DNA of 64,000 nucleotides. Origin: Longimicrobiales bacterium (GTDB lineage: Bacteria > Gemmatimonadota > Gemmatimonadetes > Longimicrobiales > Gaopeijiaceae). This document shows, one piece after another, positions 8,681-15,639 of this stretch (positions are counted from its first letter, which is position 1; every line of letters begins with the position of its first letter). Made by a program: the position numbers and the translations under genes. The DNA lies in the NCBI GenBank assembly GCA_028278645.1, contig JANQDZ010000076.1, positions 18,117 through 82,116 on the forward strand. The letters run 5' to 3'. The notes below the pieces were generated by a model. That model ran no database searches. It saw only the letters and a program-made list of their open reading frames with translations, and was not told the DNA's origin.

Positions 8681-9190
8681 TCACCATCTCGGGATTGCTT
8701 TTCCGTCCTTGATCTCCCAGAAGGCCAGATCCCTTCCGGTCCTGAGTTTTACCAGGTAGATGATCTGACCCGTGTGGGTGGAGAAGTGCTCCACGACGTG
8801 GTAGAGAGCATCCAAGACCCGAACGTCCATCCCCTGGATCACCCGGGGTACCAGCAGCTCCCCGGGAGAGAGTCGGGAGAGGACCTCTTCGACAGCCCCA
8901 ACCGCCTCCTCGAGATGTTCGATGAGCTCGGAGGCCGAGTACCCGCCGTCGGCCCGAAACTCCTCGTCTCGTTCTCGGAGGTCTTCGGCACCGCCGATCC
9001 CGCTCACCACCCACTGCCTGATATTCCCTGCCAGGTGTAAGACCAGGTTCCCGATGCTGTTGCAGGCGGCGTTGGGTCGCCACCAGATGTCCTCCTCAGG
9101 AAGCTCTCTGATGGCGTGGCGAATCTTAGGGAGATAATCCCCCGAGAGATAAGCGCTGGAGCGATCAATGAAAGCCTGTCCTATTTCCAC
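8681..9190 (-). CDS. DinB-superfamily protein (DUF1572-like)
   Basis: This 169-residue protein has the four-helix-bundle pattern of the DinB/YfiT superfamily. The three expected metal-ligand histidines can be placed: one in VLHLAGN near residue 52, and a pair in HVVEHFSTHTGQ near residues 131-139. By family these are metal-binding proteins, some acting as thiol-dependent transferases, but the specific role is unknown. The start is GTG with a strong GAGGAGG site. It lies 27 bases downstream of the DUF2461 gene on the same strand, so the pair is probably co-transcribed. Confidence 0.85.
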   Translation of the reverse strand: MEIGQAFIDRSSAYLSGDYLPKIRHAIRELPEEDIWWRPNAACNSIGNLVLHLAGNIRQWVVSGIGGAEDLRERDEEFRADGGYSASELIEHLEEAVGAVEEVLSRLSPGELLVPRVIQGMDVRVLDALYHVVEHFSTHTGQIIYLVKLRTGRDLAFWEIKDGKAIPRW

Positions 9191-9217
9191 TCGGCCCCTC
9201 CTCGCCAGGTGTGGACC

Positions 9218-9907
9218 TCAGATGGAGAACCCAGGGGCCTCGCAGAGGAACGCCATGAGGGGGCGTCCGGCTCGGCAGTAAGCCACAAATTCCCTCAAAA
9301 AACCCGGATCGAGGACCGCTTTTTGAGTGAGTTTGGCGAAGGCGATATAGTCCTTCCACATCAAGTCTTCGATGAGCGGGTGATCCGGATCAAAACCTCT
9401 AGGGTGCCTGACCAACCGATCGCCCGTCAGTTGTAGCCGTTTTTTGAAGCCGGCCCCGGACACGGACTTCTTCCAACCCTTCGGGTCCTCAACGAGGTGT
9501 TCTCTGATCTTCCTCAGGGTCTTTCCGTCCGGATGCCAGATCCCCATCCCGACGAAGCAATTCCCCGGTTCCAGGTGGAGGTAAAACCCGGGAGCGTGGG
9601 CATCCTTCCGGCGTTCATGGCGAAACTGGATCCCGGTGTAGGTCTTGTAGGGGCTCTTGTCCTTTGAGAACCGAACATCCCGGTGGATCCTGAAAAGGGA
9701 TCCCCCGTTGGCCCCTGGATCAGCCCGGAAATGAGGGCTGATTTTGGCAAGGGAAGACGCAAAAGCTTGGATGAACTCCAGGGCAGGCCCCTTCACGTCC
9801 TTTTCGTACCGCCCCTTGTTATCCTGAAACCACTCCCTGTTGTTGTTCTTCGCCAAATCCCGCAAAAAAGCAAAGGTCCGCGGTGAAAAATGTCCCTGGC
9901 TTGCCAC
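9218..9907 (-). CDS. DUF2461 family protein
   Basis: This 229-residue protein matches the DUF2461 (TIGR02453) family. It starts with a helix-rich segment containing NNREWFQDNK, then RIHRDVRFSKDKSPYKTY near residues 75-92, and APGFYLHLEP near 105. These are the most conserved parts of the family, whose function is unknown. It is presumably cytoplasmic, as no signal is present. The GTG start has an excellent AAGGAGG site. Length is as expected. Confidence 0.9.
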   Translation of the reverse strand: MASQGHFSPRTFAFLRDLAKNNNREWFQDNKGRYEKDVKGPALEFIQAFASSLAKISPHFRADPGANGGSLFRIHRDVRFSKDKSPYKTYTGIQFRHERRKDAHAPGFYLHLEPGNCFVGMGIWHPDGKTLRKIREHLVEDPKGWKKSVSGAGFKKRLQLTGDRLVRHPRGFDPDHPLIEDLMWKDYIAFAKLTQKAVLDPGFLREFVAYCRAGRPLMAFLCEAPGFSI

Positions 9908-9931
9908 GTCACGTCCTCCTTCGATGATCGA

Positions 9932-10438
9932 CTATCTACGAAACTCCATCTGATTCCCACCTCTGCTCTGAGCCGCCCGGAGGGATGCTTCCGCGGCCCC
10001 GAACAGGTCTTCCGGCCCGGCCATATCGGGATCGAACGTTGCCCCCCCGATGCTGAACCCGAGCCCTGAGGAGTCACGGATCGAGTCCAACAAGCCGTCG
10101 ATCCGATCCGCGACCAGGACGGCCCCAGCCATGTTGCAGTCAATCAGGCAGACGGCGAACCGGCCTTCATCGGCCCGAGCCAAGACGTCAGATTGCCGTA
10201 TGATGCCGACAAGCCTCTGGCCCATGACCCTCACAACCCGGGCTGCCTCCGCCGGATCGGTTCTTTCGAGCCAGTCGCCTACGTCGTCGATCTCCACGAC
10301 GATGAGGGATAGCGGCAAACCCCTCTGCCCAGTGGCAAACAAGGTACCCAACACGGTGTCGAAATGGAGCCGGTTTGGCAGTCCAGTCTGCTCGTCGGTG
10401 AGGGCGGGATGCCCTCCTGAGATGGCGGCGTCGGTCAT
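9932..10438 (-). CDS. GGDEF-domain protein with degenerate active site
   Basis: This 168-residue protein is an isolated diguanylate-cyclase-type domain. The opening phrase LTDEQTGLPNRLHF is the usual entry to a GGDEF fold, and GFSIGGA marks the C-terminal half. The catalytic loop, however, reads RADEGRFAV where GGDEF would be, and the acidic substrate loop is also changed, so c-di-GMP synthesis is unlikely. It may bind GTP or c-di-GMP, or may be a relic. There is no attached sensor or receiver domain. The start at 10438 was chosen for its CAGGAG site; a longer frame to 10528 adds unlikely sequence. It sits alone between the DUF2461 gene and the cation transporter. Confidence 0.8.
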   Translation of the reverse strand: MTDAAISGGHPALTDEQTGLPNRLHFDTVLGTLFATGQRGLPLSLIVVEIDDVGDWLERTDPAEAARVVRVMGQRLVGIIRQSDVLARADEGRFAVCLIDCNMAGAVLVADRIDGLLDSIRDSSGLGFSIGGATFDPDMAGPEDLFGAAEASLRAAQSRGGNQMEFRR

Positions 10439-10535
10439 GACCTGAATCTCCTGCCAGGGTCGGGTGGAGGGTCGAACACAACCTTCCACGGCTCCTCCTC
10501 GATCGCCAGTCCCATCTACTCCAGACAACTGTTTC

Positions 10536-11192
10536 TTACGGGCTCACGTGCGGCTCATTCCCAGCTACCGAAAGATGTACATGGCAATCCGTGCACTCCT
10601 CGCCTCTTAAAGCGTTCACTCCCTCCCTGGCGATGATGGGCACCATCACCAACGCTGCCGCCGGGTCAGCCCACCACCATCCGAAGAGAGCGTTCAGGCT
10701 GAGGCCCATCAGGAGGATCGCCGAAAGGTATGCGCAGAGGTCTGTCTGCCGAGAATCTGCCTCCAAGGCCCTGCTCCCCAAGCCGACCGCAACCTTCCTC
10801 TTCGCCCGGGCCAGGATGGGCATGACGACGAGGGACACCGCCGCCAGGACTATCCCTACCAGGCTCTCGTCCGGTTCCTCTCTGATCACCAGTGTGGAGA
10901 CCGCCTCCCACCCGACCCAGGCGGCAAGGAGCAGGAAGGAGAGTCCCACCAGTTTGAGGGCCCGTTCCTCCCGAAGGTCGCCCCTGGCGTCGGTCGAGAG
11001 TCGCCACAATAGGACGGCCCCGGAGGTGCTCTCGATGAGGGAATCGATCCCGAATCCGATCAGGGCGGTTGATCCGGCTGCCATGCCGCTCCCGATGGCG
11101 ATCACGGCCTCAACGAGGTTCCACCCGAGGGTCAAATACTCCAGTCGACGACCGCGGCGAACCAATCCAGTCCGGCTCCTCGTCCGCTCCAC
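10536..11192 (-). CDS. Cation diffusion facilitator-like transporter, short form
   Basis: This 218-residue membrane protein has about six helices and CDF-family hallmarks. The second-helix motif is GFGIDSLIES and the fifth-helix motif ADSRQTDLCAYLS, which hold the acidic metal-site residues. WWADPAAAL follows in the last helix. It would exchange a divalent metal for protons in the inner membrane. The cytoplasmic C-terminal domain of full-length CDF proteins is missing, and the protein instead ends in a short segment with CTDCH. In the second helix a Gly stands where the first ligand would be a His or Asp, so the metal is uncertain. It starts with GTG just downstream of msrA. Confidence 0.82.
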   Translation of the reverse strand: MERTRSRTGLVRRGRRLEYLTLGWNLVEAVIAIGSGMAAGSTALIGFGIDSLIESTSGAVLLWRLSTDARGDLREERALKLVGLSFLLLAAWVGWEAVSTLVIREEPDESLVGIVLAAVSLVVMPILARAKRKVAVGLGSRALEADSRQTDLCAYLSAILLMGLSLNALFGWWWADPAAALVMVPIIAREGVNALRGEECTDCHVHLSVAGNEPHVSP

Positions 11193-11205
11193 TCCCCTAC
11201 ACCCC

Positions 11206-11757
11206 TTAGCCGACCATGTCGGCCTTTGAGCCTTTTATTTTGCCGGCGAACCGGGCTCGGAATTTTGCCACCTTCGGATTGATGACGGCCTGGCAATACG
11301 GCTGTTCCGGGTTTCTTCGGAAGTAATCGTCGTGGTAGCCTTCCGCCGGGTAGAACTTCCCCATCTCCGTCACCTCGGTGACGATGGGGCCGGGCCAGAT
11401 CTCCTGTCCGTTCAGGTCCCCAATCAGCTCCACGGCAGCCTTTTTTTGGCTGGGGGAGTGATAAAAGACAACGGATCGGTATTGGGTACCGACGTCGGCT
11501 CCTTGCCGATTCAGCGTGGTGGGATCGTGAGTGGCGAAGAACACCTCCAAGATTTCCTCGAAGCTGATGGTTTCGGCATCGAACCGGACCTGCACCACCT
11601 CCGCATGCCCGGTAGTTCCCCTGCAAACCTCATCGTACGTAGGGTTCGGGGCATGACCGCCCGCATATCCGGACTTGACCCCCTCCACACCGACCAGGTC
11701 CGAAAAGACCGCTTCCAGGCACCAAAAGCACCCGCCGCCTAACGTGGCGACTTCCAT
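11206..11757 (-). CDS. msrA: Peptide methionine-(S)-S-oxide reductase
   Basis: This 183-residue enzyme reduces methionine-S-sulfoxide in proteins and peptides. The catalytic motif GGCFWCLE is at residues 8-15, with Cys 10 as the nucleophile, and SGYAGG and the GHAEVV region follow as expected. There is no signal peptide, so it acts in the cytoplasm. No MsrB domain or resolving-cysteine tail is obvious. The ribosome binding site is strong (GGGAGG). A pair of 9-bp direct repeats lies about 60-90 bases upstream of the start and could be an operator. The CDF-type transporter follows closely on the same strand. Confidence 0.96.
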   Translation of the reverse strand: MEVATLGGGCFWCLEAVFSDLVGVEGVKSGYAGGHAPNPTYDEVCRGTTGHAEVVQVRFDAETISFEEILEVFFATHDPTTLNRQGADVGTQYRSVVFYHSPSQKKAAVELIGDLNGQEIWPGPIVTEVTEMGKFYPAEGYHDDYFRRNPEQPYCQAVINPKVAKFRARFAGKIKGSKADMVG

Positions 11758-11818
11758 ACTTCGACCTCCCTCTCACGATGGGTGTGTTACACGCCGTTCC
11801 CGCGAGACCGCAGCTCGC

Positions 11819-11845
11819 ACTACCGGTAGGCTCCTTACTACCGGT
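11819..11845. promoter_or_regulatory. Paired ACTACCGGT direct repeats upstream of msrA, possible operator
   Basis: ACTACCGGT occurs at 11819-11827 and again at 11837-11845, 18 bases apart start to start. Each copy holds the palindrome ACCGGT, and ACCGGTAG (11822-11829) can also pair with CTACCGGT (11838-11845) as an 8-bp stem. There is no T-run on either side, so a terminator is unlikely. The position 62-88 bases before the msrA start would suit a regulator binding side by side. Binding is inferred, not shown. Confidence 0.35.
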
Positions 11846-11878
11846 GACGGTCCGGGAAGTTCAACGGCCTGGTCCGAC

Positions 11879-12292
11879 TCAAACCCCAAGGGCAGATGCG
11901 GCTCGGTCGTATTGCTCCGGGCGGACGTAAATCAGATAACCGAAGGTTCCTCGACCATCGGTGACCCCATTCGAGGCGTAGATGTTCACATCGGCGTCGA
12001 ACAACCTCTCGTGGATCTCAGCCAGCGCACCGAGTTTGTCGTCCCCCTGGACGAGGAAAGCGGAGTGTGGTCCGTCGAGCCGCATACCTGCCCTTTGAGC
12101 CGCCGCTTCCATAGCCCCCGAATCCGCCGGGAAGAGTGTTAGCTGGGTTTGGTTCGGGCCGATGGGGATGGCGGTAAACGCAACGAGATTCAATCCCATA
12201 TCCGCTAGCTGGGATAAGAGCTTGTAACTCTCCCCCGGCTGATCCCGGATGGTGGTATTGAAGTAGTCTACCCTCCGAATCACATCGGGCAT
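11879..12292 (-). CDS. ACT-domain-like small-molecule-sensing protein
   Basis: This 137-residue cytoplasmic protein looks like two ACT-type beta-alpha-beta units. The first is RVDYFNTTIRDQPGESYKLL at residues 7-26, and the second covers about 75-135 with LGALAEIHERLFDADVNIYAS. In related proteins such folds bind amino acids or act as regulatory subunits. No catalytic motif is present. The start has a strong GGGAGGAG site. It is separate from msrA, with a 121-base gap that contains paired repeats. The specific ligand is unknown. Confidence 0.7.
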   Translation of the reverse strand: MPDVIRRVDYFNTTIRDQPGESYKLLSQLADMGLNLVAFTAIPIGPNQTQLTLFPADSGAMEAAAQRAGMRLDGPHSAFLVQGDDKLGALAEIHERLFDADVNIYASNGVTDGRGTFGYLIYVRPEQYDRAASALGV

Positions 12293-12378
12293 CGTACTCC
12301 TCCCTGTCTCTTTTTATTTGGGGTGACTTATGGAAGGATTGGGTCCGCCGAGGGGCGACGCCAGCATTTTTTTGGGCC

Positions 12379-12418
12379 GAAAGAACTCCCTCCAGGTTCC
12401 AAGGATCCCGGAGGGAGT
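12379..12418 (-). terminator. Rho-independent terminator after the HTH gene
   Basis: ACTCCCTCC at 12385-12393 pairs with GGAGGGAGT at 12410-12418, a perfect 9-bp stem with a 16-base loop. On the minus strand the stem is followed immediately by TTCTTTC. It lies 29 bases beyond the stop of the minus-strand HTH gene. Confidence 0.55.
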
Positions 12419-12446
12419 GAACTCAGGGGGAGAGTTCCGCGGCGGA

Positions 12447-12866
12447 TCAGTCCGCCCGAGCTTCCCGATTGCTTCGCTGGTTGGGATGGTTCAGGTGCTT
12501 CCACGTATCTCCTCTACGGAGCTGCTGAATGGCGGACGGGGATACCTTCAGCTCCTCGGCCCAGAAGGCCGCCGAGTGCTTCCAACGGTTCCGGTCCGCG
12601 TCCCAATCTTCCAGCACCCGAAGCGCATGCTCTTTGGTCATTCCGGCGTGGGGTGACTTTTCGCCCTGGAGCCAGACGTTCCGGCCCTGCCATCGCCCGG
12701 ACTTCTGAATGGGGCCCGGGAGCTTCGCGCCGGTGTTGCCCAGGCAATAGTGCCGGATCTGGTTCACAGTGAACTCAGGGAACTTCCTCGCGATCTCTGC
12801 GTAGGTGTACCCTTCCTGAGCCAGATCCCGCCAGATGATAACAATTGCGCCAGTTGGTTTAGCCAT
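12447..12866 (-). CDS. Small DNA-binding-like protein with two helix-turn-helix segments
   Basis: This 139-residue protein is basic and soluble. The N-terminal segment (about 15-40, with GYTYAEIARKFPEFTVNQIR) looks like a resolvase-type helix-turn-helix. A second segment near residues 105-125 (LKVSPSAIQQLRRGDTWKHL) resembles the DNA-recognition helix often found beside HNH or homing-endonuclease domains, but no nuclease motif is present. The start at 12866 is supported by a promoter whose predicted start point, about 12927, excludes the longer frame to 13001. It could be a regulator or a relic of a mobile nuclease. It stands alone between two unrelated genes. Confidence 0.65.
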   Translation of the reverse strand: MAKPTGAIVIIWRDLAQEGYTYAEIARKFPEFTVNQIRHYCLGNTGAKLPGPIQKSGRWQGRNVWLQGEKSPHAGMTKEHALRVLEDWDADRNRWKHSAAFWAEELKVSPSAIQQLRRGDTWKHLNHPNQRSNREARAD

Positions 12867-12933
12867 GTCGTTCTGTTCTGCTCGTTCGCGCCTCGGATCG
12901 GTCCTGCGCTTATTCAGCAACCAGGGACCGGGT

Positions 12934-12962
12934 AGAATATCATAAGTGGCCTCCAGTCTCAA
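12934..12962 (-). promoter_or_regulatory. Sigma-70-type promoter for the HTH gene
   Basis: On the minus strand, TTGAGA (12957-12962) and TATTCT (12934-12939) are separated by exactly 17 bases. Transcription would start near 12927, leaving a leader of about 60 bases before the ATG at 12866. The surrounding DNA is AT-richer than its neighbours. It is one of only two good matches to the consensus that I found in the window. Confidence 0.5.
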
Positions 12963-13046
12963 CCAAGGACACTTTTTCCCTCCCGTATGTTGAGGAAACA
13001 CGCCAAAGTACCCAAATAGTTCCCGCCAATCGTTGCCAAAGCACCT

Positions 13047-13841
13047 CTAGTGCGTGCCGCTTTGCTTTTTTCGTACAGAGAACTTCAACCCCGACCAGGT
13101 CTGGTCCACTGCAGCAACCTTGTAATCAACGAGACCGACCTCGAGCCCCGTCCGCCGGACGGTGTTTTGCCTGAGGTCGGTGGCCACTCCAGAGCTTTGT
13201 TTAGGCCAAATGATCCAGATCCCTCCTTTTCCGACCCTCTCCACCCACTTCTCGATGCCTTTTTTCAGGTCGCGTTTGGACCGGACAAACCAGAGGATGA
13301 GGTCCACTGATGGGCTGTATCGTGTCGTCAGCTTGGTTCCCTCCGGGAGGCTTCCAAGAGTGGTCGGGAAATCCTTCGGCGCTCCCGCCAAAAGGACTCT
13401 GTTGCCGGATTTGATTCCCAGCTTCTTGGGAAGGGGCGTTCCCGAATACCCGGCCAGAATGGAAGCTGGAACCACCGGATCCTTCGGAGGGGAGTCCAAG
13501 GCTCGCCTCAAAGCGGCGCCGATCCCATCCCAATCCGCGAACTCTGCGTCAGGAAGGATCTTCCGGACTCCCTCCACCTTCTCCTCTTTTCCGCCGGCGA
13601 ACACCAGCGGAACTCTCCGAGTGGAGGAATGCACCCTGAGGGCAACCCCGAAGTCCCGGCCCATGGCGGGGCTTCTGGAGAGATCGATCACCGCAACTCC
13701 CGGTGGGTATTCCCGCACGGCACGCAGAACCCGGGCCGGATCGATGATCTCCAGGTCCACCTGGTAGCCGAGCCCCTCCAGGACCTTTCTCCGGACCTCA
13801 CCTTCTTCTTCCCGCCAACACACCAACCTCACGCTGGTCAT
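13047..13841 (-). CDS. Receiver-like domain fused to a DUF3052 domain
   Basis: This 264-residue protein has two parts. Residues 1-120 look like a CheY-type receiver fold: alternating strands and helices, a candidate Asp in VAVIDLSRS near residue 53, and LVFAGG where the receiver Thr/Ser strand should be. The acidic pair expected near residue 10 is replaced by REEEGE, so phosphorylation is doubtful. Residues about 130-255 match DUF3052: KLGIKSGNRVLLAGAP, then WFVRSKRDL, WIIWPKQSSGVATDL and VDQTWSGLKF. DUF3052 is found alone in many bacteria and has no known function. The fusion suggests that the DUF3052 activity is controlled by a receiver-like module. It has an AAGGGGG ribosome binding site. 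Confidence 0.82.
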   Translation of the reverse strand: MTSVRLVCWREEEGEVRRKVLEGLGYQVDLEIIDPARVLRAVREYPPGVAVIDLSRSPAMGRDFGVALRVHSSTRRVPLVFAGGKEEKVEGVRKILPDAEFADWDGIGAALRRALDSPPKDPVVPASILAGYSGTPLPKKLGIKSGNRVLLAGAPKDFPTTLGSLPEGTKLTTRYSPSVDLILWFVRSKRDLKKGIEKWVERVGKGGIWIIWPKQSSGVATDLRQNTVRRTGLEVGLVDYKVAAVDQTWSGLKFSVRKKQSGTH

Positions 13842-13875
13842 TCTTTTGGGCCCCCTTCAACGAACTCTGCTCCTG

Positions 13876-14595
13876 TTACCCTCGGCTCTCCTCCTGAGCC
13901 GACCCCGGCACCAAGGCGAGGGCCGCGGCGGTTTCGGCATGGATGGCGGCGGTGTCGAAGAGCGGAACGGAAGCATGGTCCGGTTTCGTCAGCATGCCGA
14001 TCTCGGTGCACCCGAGAATCACACCCTGCGCCCCTGAAGCGACCAGACCTTCGGTGATCCTCTGGTACTCTTTGCGGGACTCCGCCCGGACCTCTCCGAG
14101 GACCAGTTCTTCATAGATCACGCGATGGACCAGATCCCGATCACCTGCCTCGGGGATCAAGACGCTGATCCCGTGGCCTTCCAGCCTCCCTCTATAGAAC
14201 GTCTCTTCCATGGTGAACCGCGTTCCCAGGAGACCAATTCGGTCCAAACCCAAGCCCCGAACTCTTTCGGCCGTAGCGTCGGCGATGTGCAGGAGTGGGA
14301 TCGAGGTGGACTCCTCGATGGCTGGCGCCACCAAGTGCATGGTGTTGGTGCACAAGACCAGGAAGTCGGCCCCTGCCGTCTCCAGTGTGACTGCCTCTTC
14401 TGAGAGCATCTCCCCCAACCGCTCCCATCGGCCCTGGTGTTGGAGGATCTCGATCTCGTGGAAATCAACGCTGAGCATGAGGACCCGAGCGGAATGAAGA
14501 CCACCTAGGCGGCGGCCCACCTCCCGATTCAGGATCTGGTAGTAGGGGACCGTTGACTCCCAGCTCATGCCGCCAAGAAGACCAATGGTTTTCAC
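13876..14595 (-). CDS. Aspartate/glutamate racemase family protein
   Basis: This 239-residue enzyme belongs to the two-cysteine amino-acid racemase family. Family motifs are LLGGMSWEST at residues 5-14, VLCTNTMHL with the first catalytic Cys near 85, and LGCTEIGML with the second near 195. It would interconvert L- and D-aspartate or glutamate, or a related amino acid, in the cytoplasm. I chose a GTG at 14595 as the start because KTIGLLGG is the normal beginning; the frame extends to 14676 but would overlap the upstream hydrolase. Both cysteines are intact. A role in peptidoglycan or D-amino-acid use is possible, and the substrate cannot be told apart by eye. Confidence 0.9.
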   Translation of the reverse strand: MKTIGLLGGMSWESTVPYYQILNREVGRRLGGLHSARVLMLSVDFHEIEILQHQGRWERLGEMLSEEAVTLETAGADFLVLCTNTMHLVAPAIEESTSIPLLHIADATAERVRGLGLDRIGLLGTRFTMEETFYRGRLEGHGISVLIPEAGDRDLVHRVIYEELVLGEVRAESRKEYQRITEGLVASGAQGVILGCTEIGMLTKPDHASVPLFDTAAIHAETAAALALVPGSAQEESRG

Positions 14596-14638
14596 TTTTT
14601 TCCCTGGGTGCTTGAAATGACCCCTGTCCTCAATCCTT

Positions 14639-15448
14639 CTACGGATCGAAGGTCCGGACCGCGGCCAGCCAAGCAAAAGGGTTCTCCAGATGGATGGCGT
14701 GGCCGGCTTTCGGGATGAGACGGAGCTCGGCCATGGGCATATGCTCGGCCATTTGTTCCGCCACCAGCGTAAACTTCCGATCCTCCTCCCCGGCCATCAG
14801 GAGTGAGGGCACCTCCACCTGTGGGAGGTCGTTCCAGAAGGATGGTTGGACCCCCGTCCCCATGCCTCGTAGGCAAGCCGCCAGAGCCTCAGGTGTGTTC
14901 TGGAGCTTCCGTTCCCGGGTTTGAACGCGGATTGCCGGAGGGAGCTTTCCCTGTGTGGCAAAAAGAGGCAGGCCCATCCAGTGGTCCACAAAGGCCTCCA
15001 TGCCACCCCGAAGGATCCCTTCGGCCAGAGCCTCGTCCGCCCGACGGCGCGCTCGGCGTTCCCCTTCCTCAGGCAGGCCGGGGGAGGCGCTTTCGAGGAT
15101 CAGGCCCGATATCCGTTCGGGAGTCCTAACGGCTCCGGCGAGAGCCAGTCTCCCGCCCATGGAGTACCCAAGCCACCGGGCCATTTCTACGTCGAAGGAA
15201 TCTAGAACCTCCCCCAGATCCTGGAGGAGCTCGTCGACTTGGAAACGATCGGGGTCCGGAGAGACGTCGCTCTGGCCATGCCCTAGCAGGTCTACGGCAA
15301 TCACACGGTGGGCCTGTCCCAAACCAGATAGCAGATCTTCTCCCCAGGATCGGCAGGACCCAGTGAACCCATGGATCAAAAGAAGCGGAGATCCAGAGCC
15401 CTGGATCAGTACGTTGAGCCGCAGACCGTCCCGCAGAGTTACGAACAT
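14639..15448 (-). CDS. Alpha/beta hydrolase, MenH-like
   Basis: This 269-residue hydrolase has the standard fold: an oxyanion region LLIHGFTGS at 22-30, the nucleophile elbow GYSMGG with Ser near 96, and GHAIHLENP with the catalytic His near 251. The phrases GFTGS and GYSMGGRLAL are most like MenH (the menaquinone-pathway SHCHC synthase), but no other men gene is nearby, so a general carboxylic-ester or C-C hydrolase is equally possible. No signal peptide is seen. It starts 12 bases after the small membrane protein gene, and the two are probably translated from one message. Confidence 0.85.
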   Translation of the reverse strand: MFVTLRDGLRLNVLIQGSGSPLLLIHGFTGSCRSWGEDLLSGLGQAHRVIAVDLLGHGQSDVSPDPDRFQVDELLQDLGEVLDSFDVEMARWLGYSMGGRLALAGAVRTPERISGLILESASPGLPEEGERRARRRADEALAEGILRGGMEAFVDHWMGLPLFATQGKLPPAIRVQTRERKLQNTPEALAACLRGMGTGVQPSFWNDLPQVEVPSLLMAGEEDRKFTLVAEQMAEHMPMAELRLIPKAGHAIHLENPFAWLAAVRTFDP

Positions 15449-15460
15449 GCTTGGAGTCCC

Positions 15461-15610
15461 CTACGCTCTGGAGCGCCAGAGAAAGAAACCGAGGATCCCT
15501 CCCAAAATCGCTCCGATCCAGTGGCCTGCCACCCACCCCACCAGAAGCCCCACGGGCAACATGACCCAGGATGGGACCCTAAAACCCCCTCCGTCCCCTG
15601 ATTTGGCCAT
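15461..15610 (-). CDS. 49-residue membrane protein
   Basis: A short open frame begins with ATG at 15608-15610 behind a good AGGGAGAT site and ends with TAG at 15461-15463. The product is a polar 12-residue start, a hydrophobic region from about 14 to 44 with evenly spaced glycines (GLLVGWVAGHWIGAILGG), and a basic tail WRSRA. That gives one long or two short glycine-zipper helices. The pattern resembles AtpZ/AtpI-type small proteins but is too short to be sure. It is directly upstream of the MenH-like hydrolase. Confidence 0.6.
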   Translation of the reverse strand: MAKSGDGGGFRVPSWVMLPVGLLVGWVAGHWIGAILGGILGFFLWRSRA

Positions 15611-15639
15611 CTTTCATCTCCCTTGACCCTTCGCCCTCC

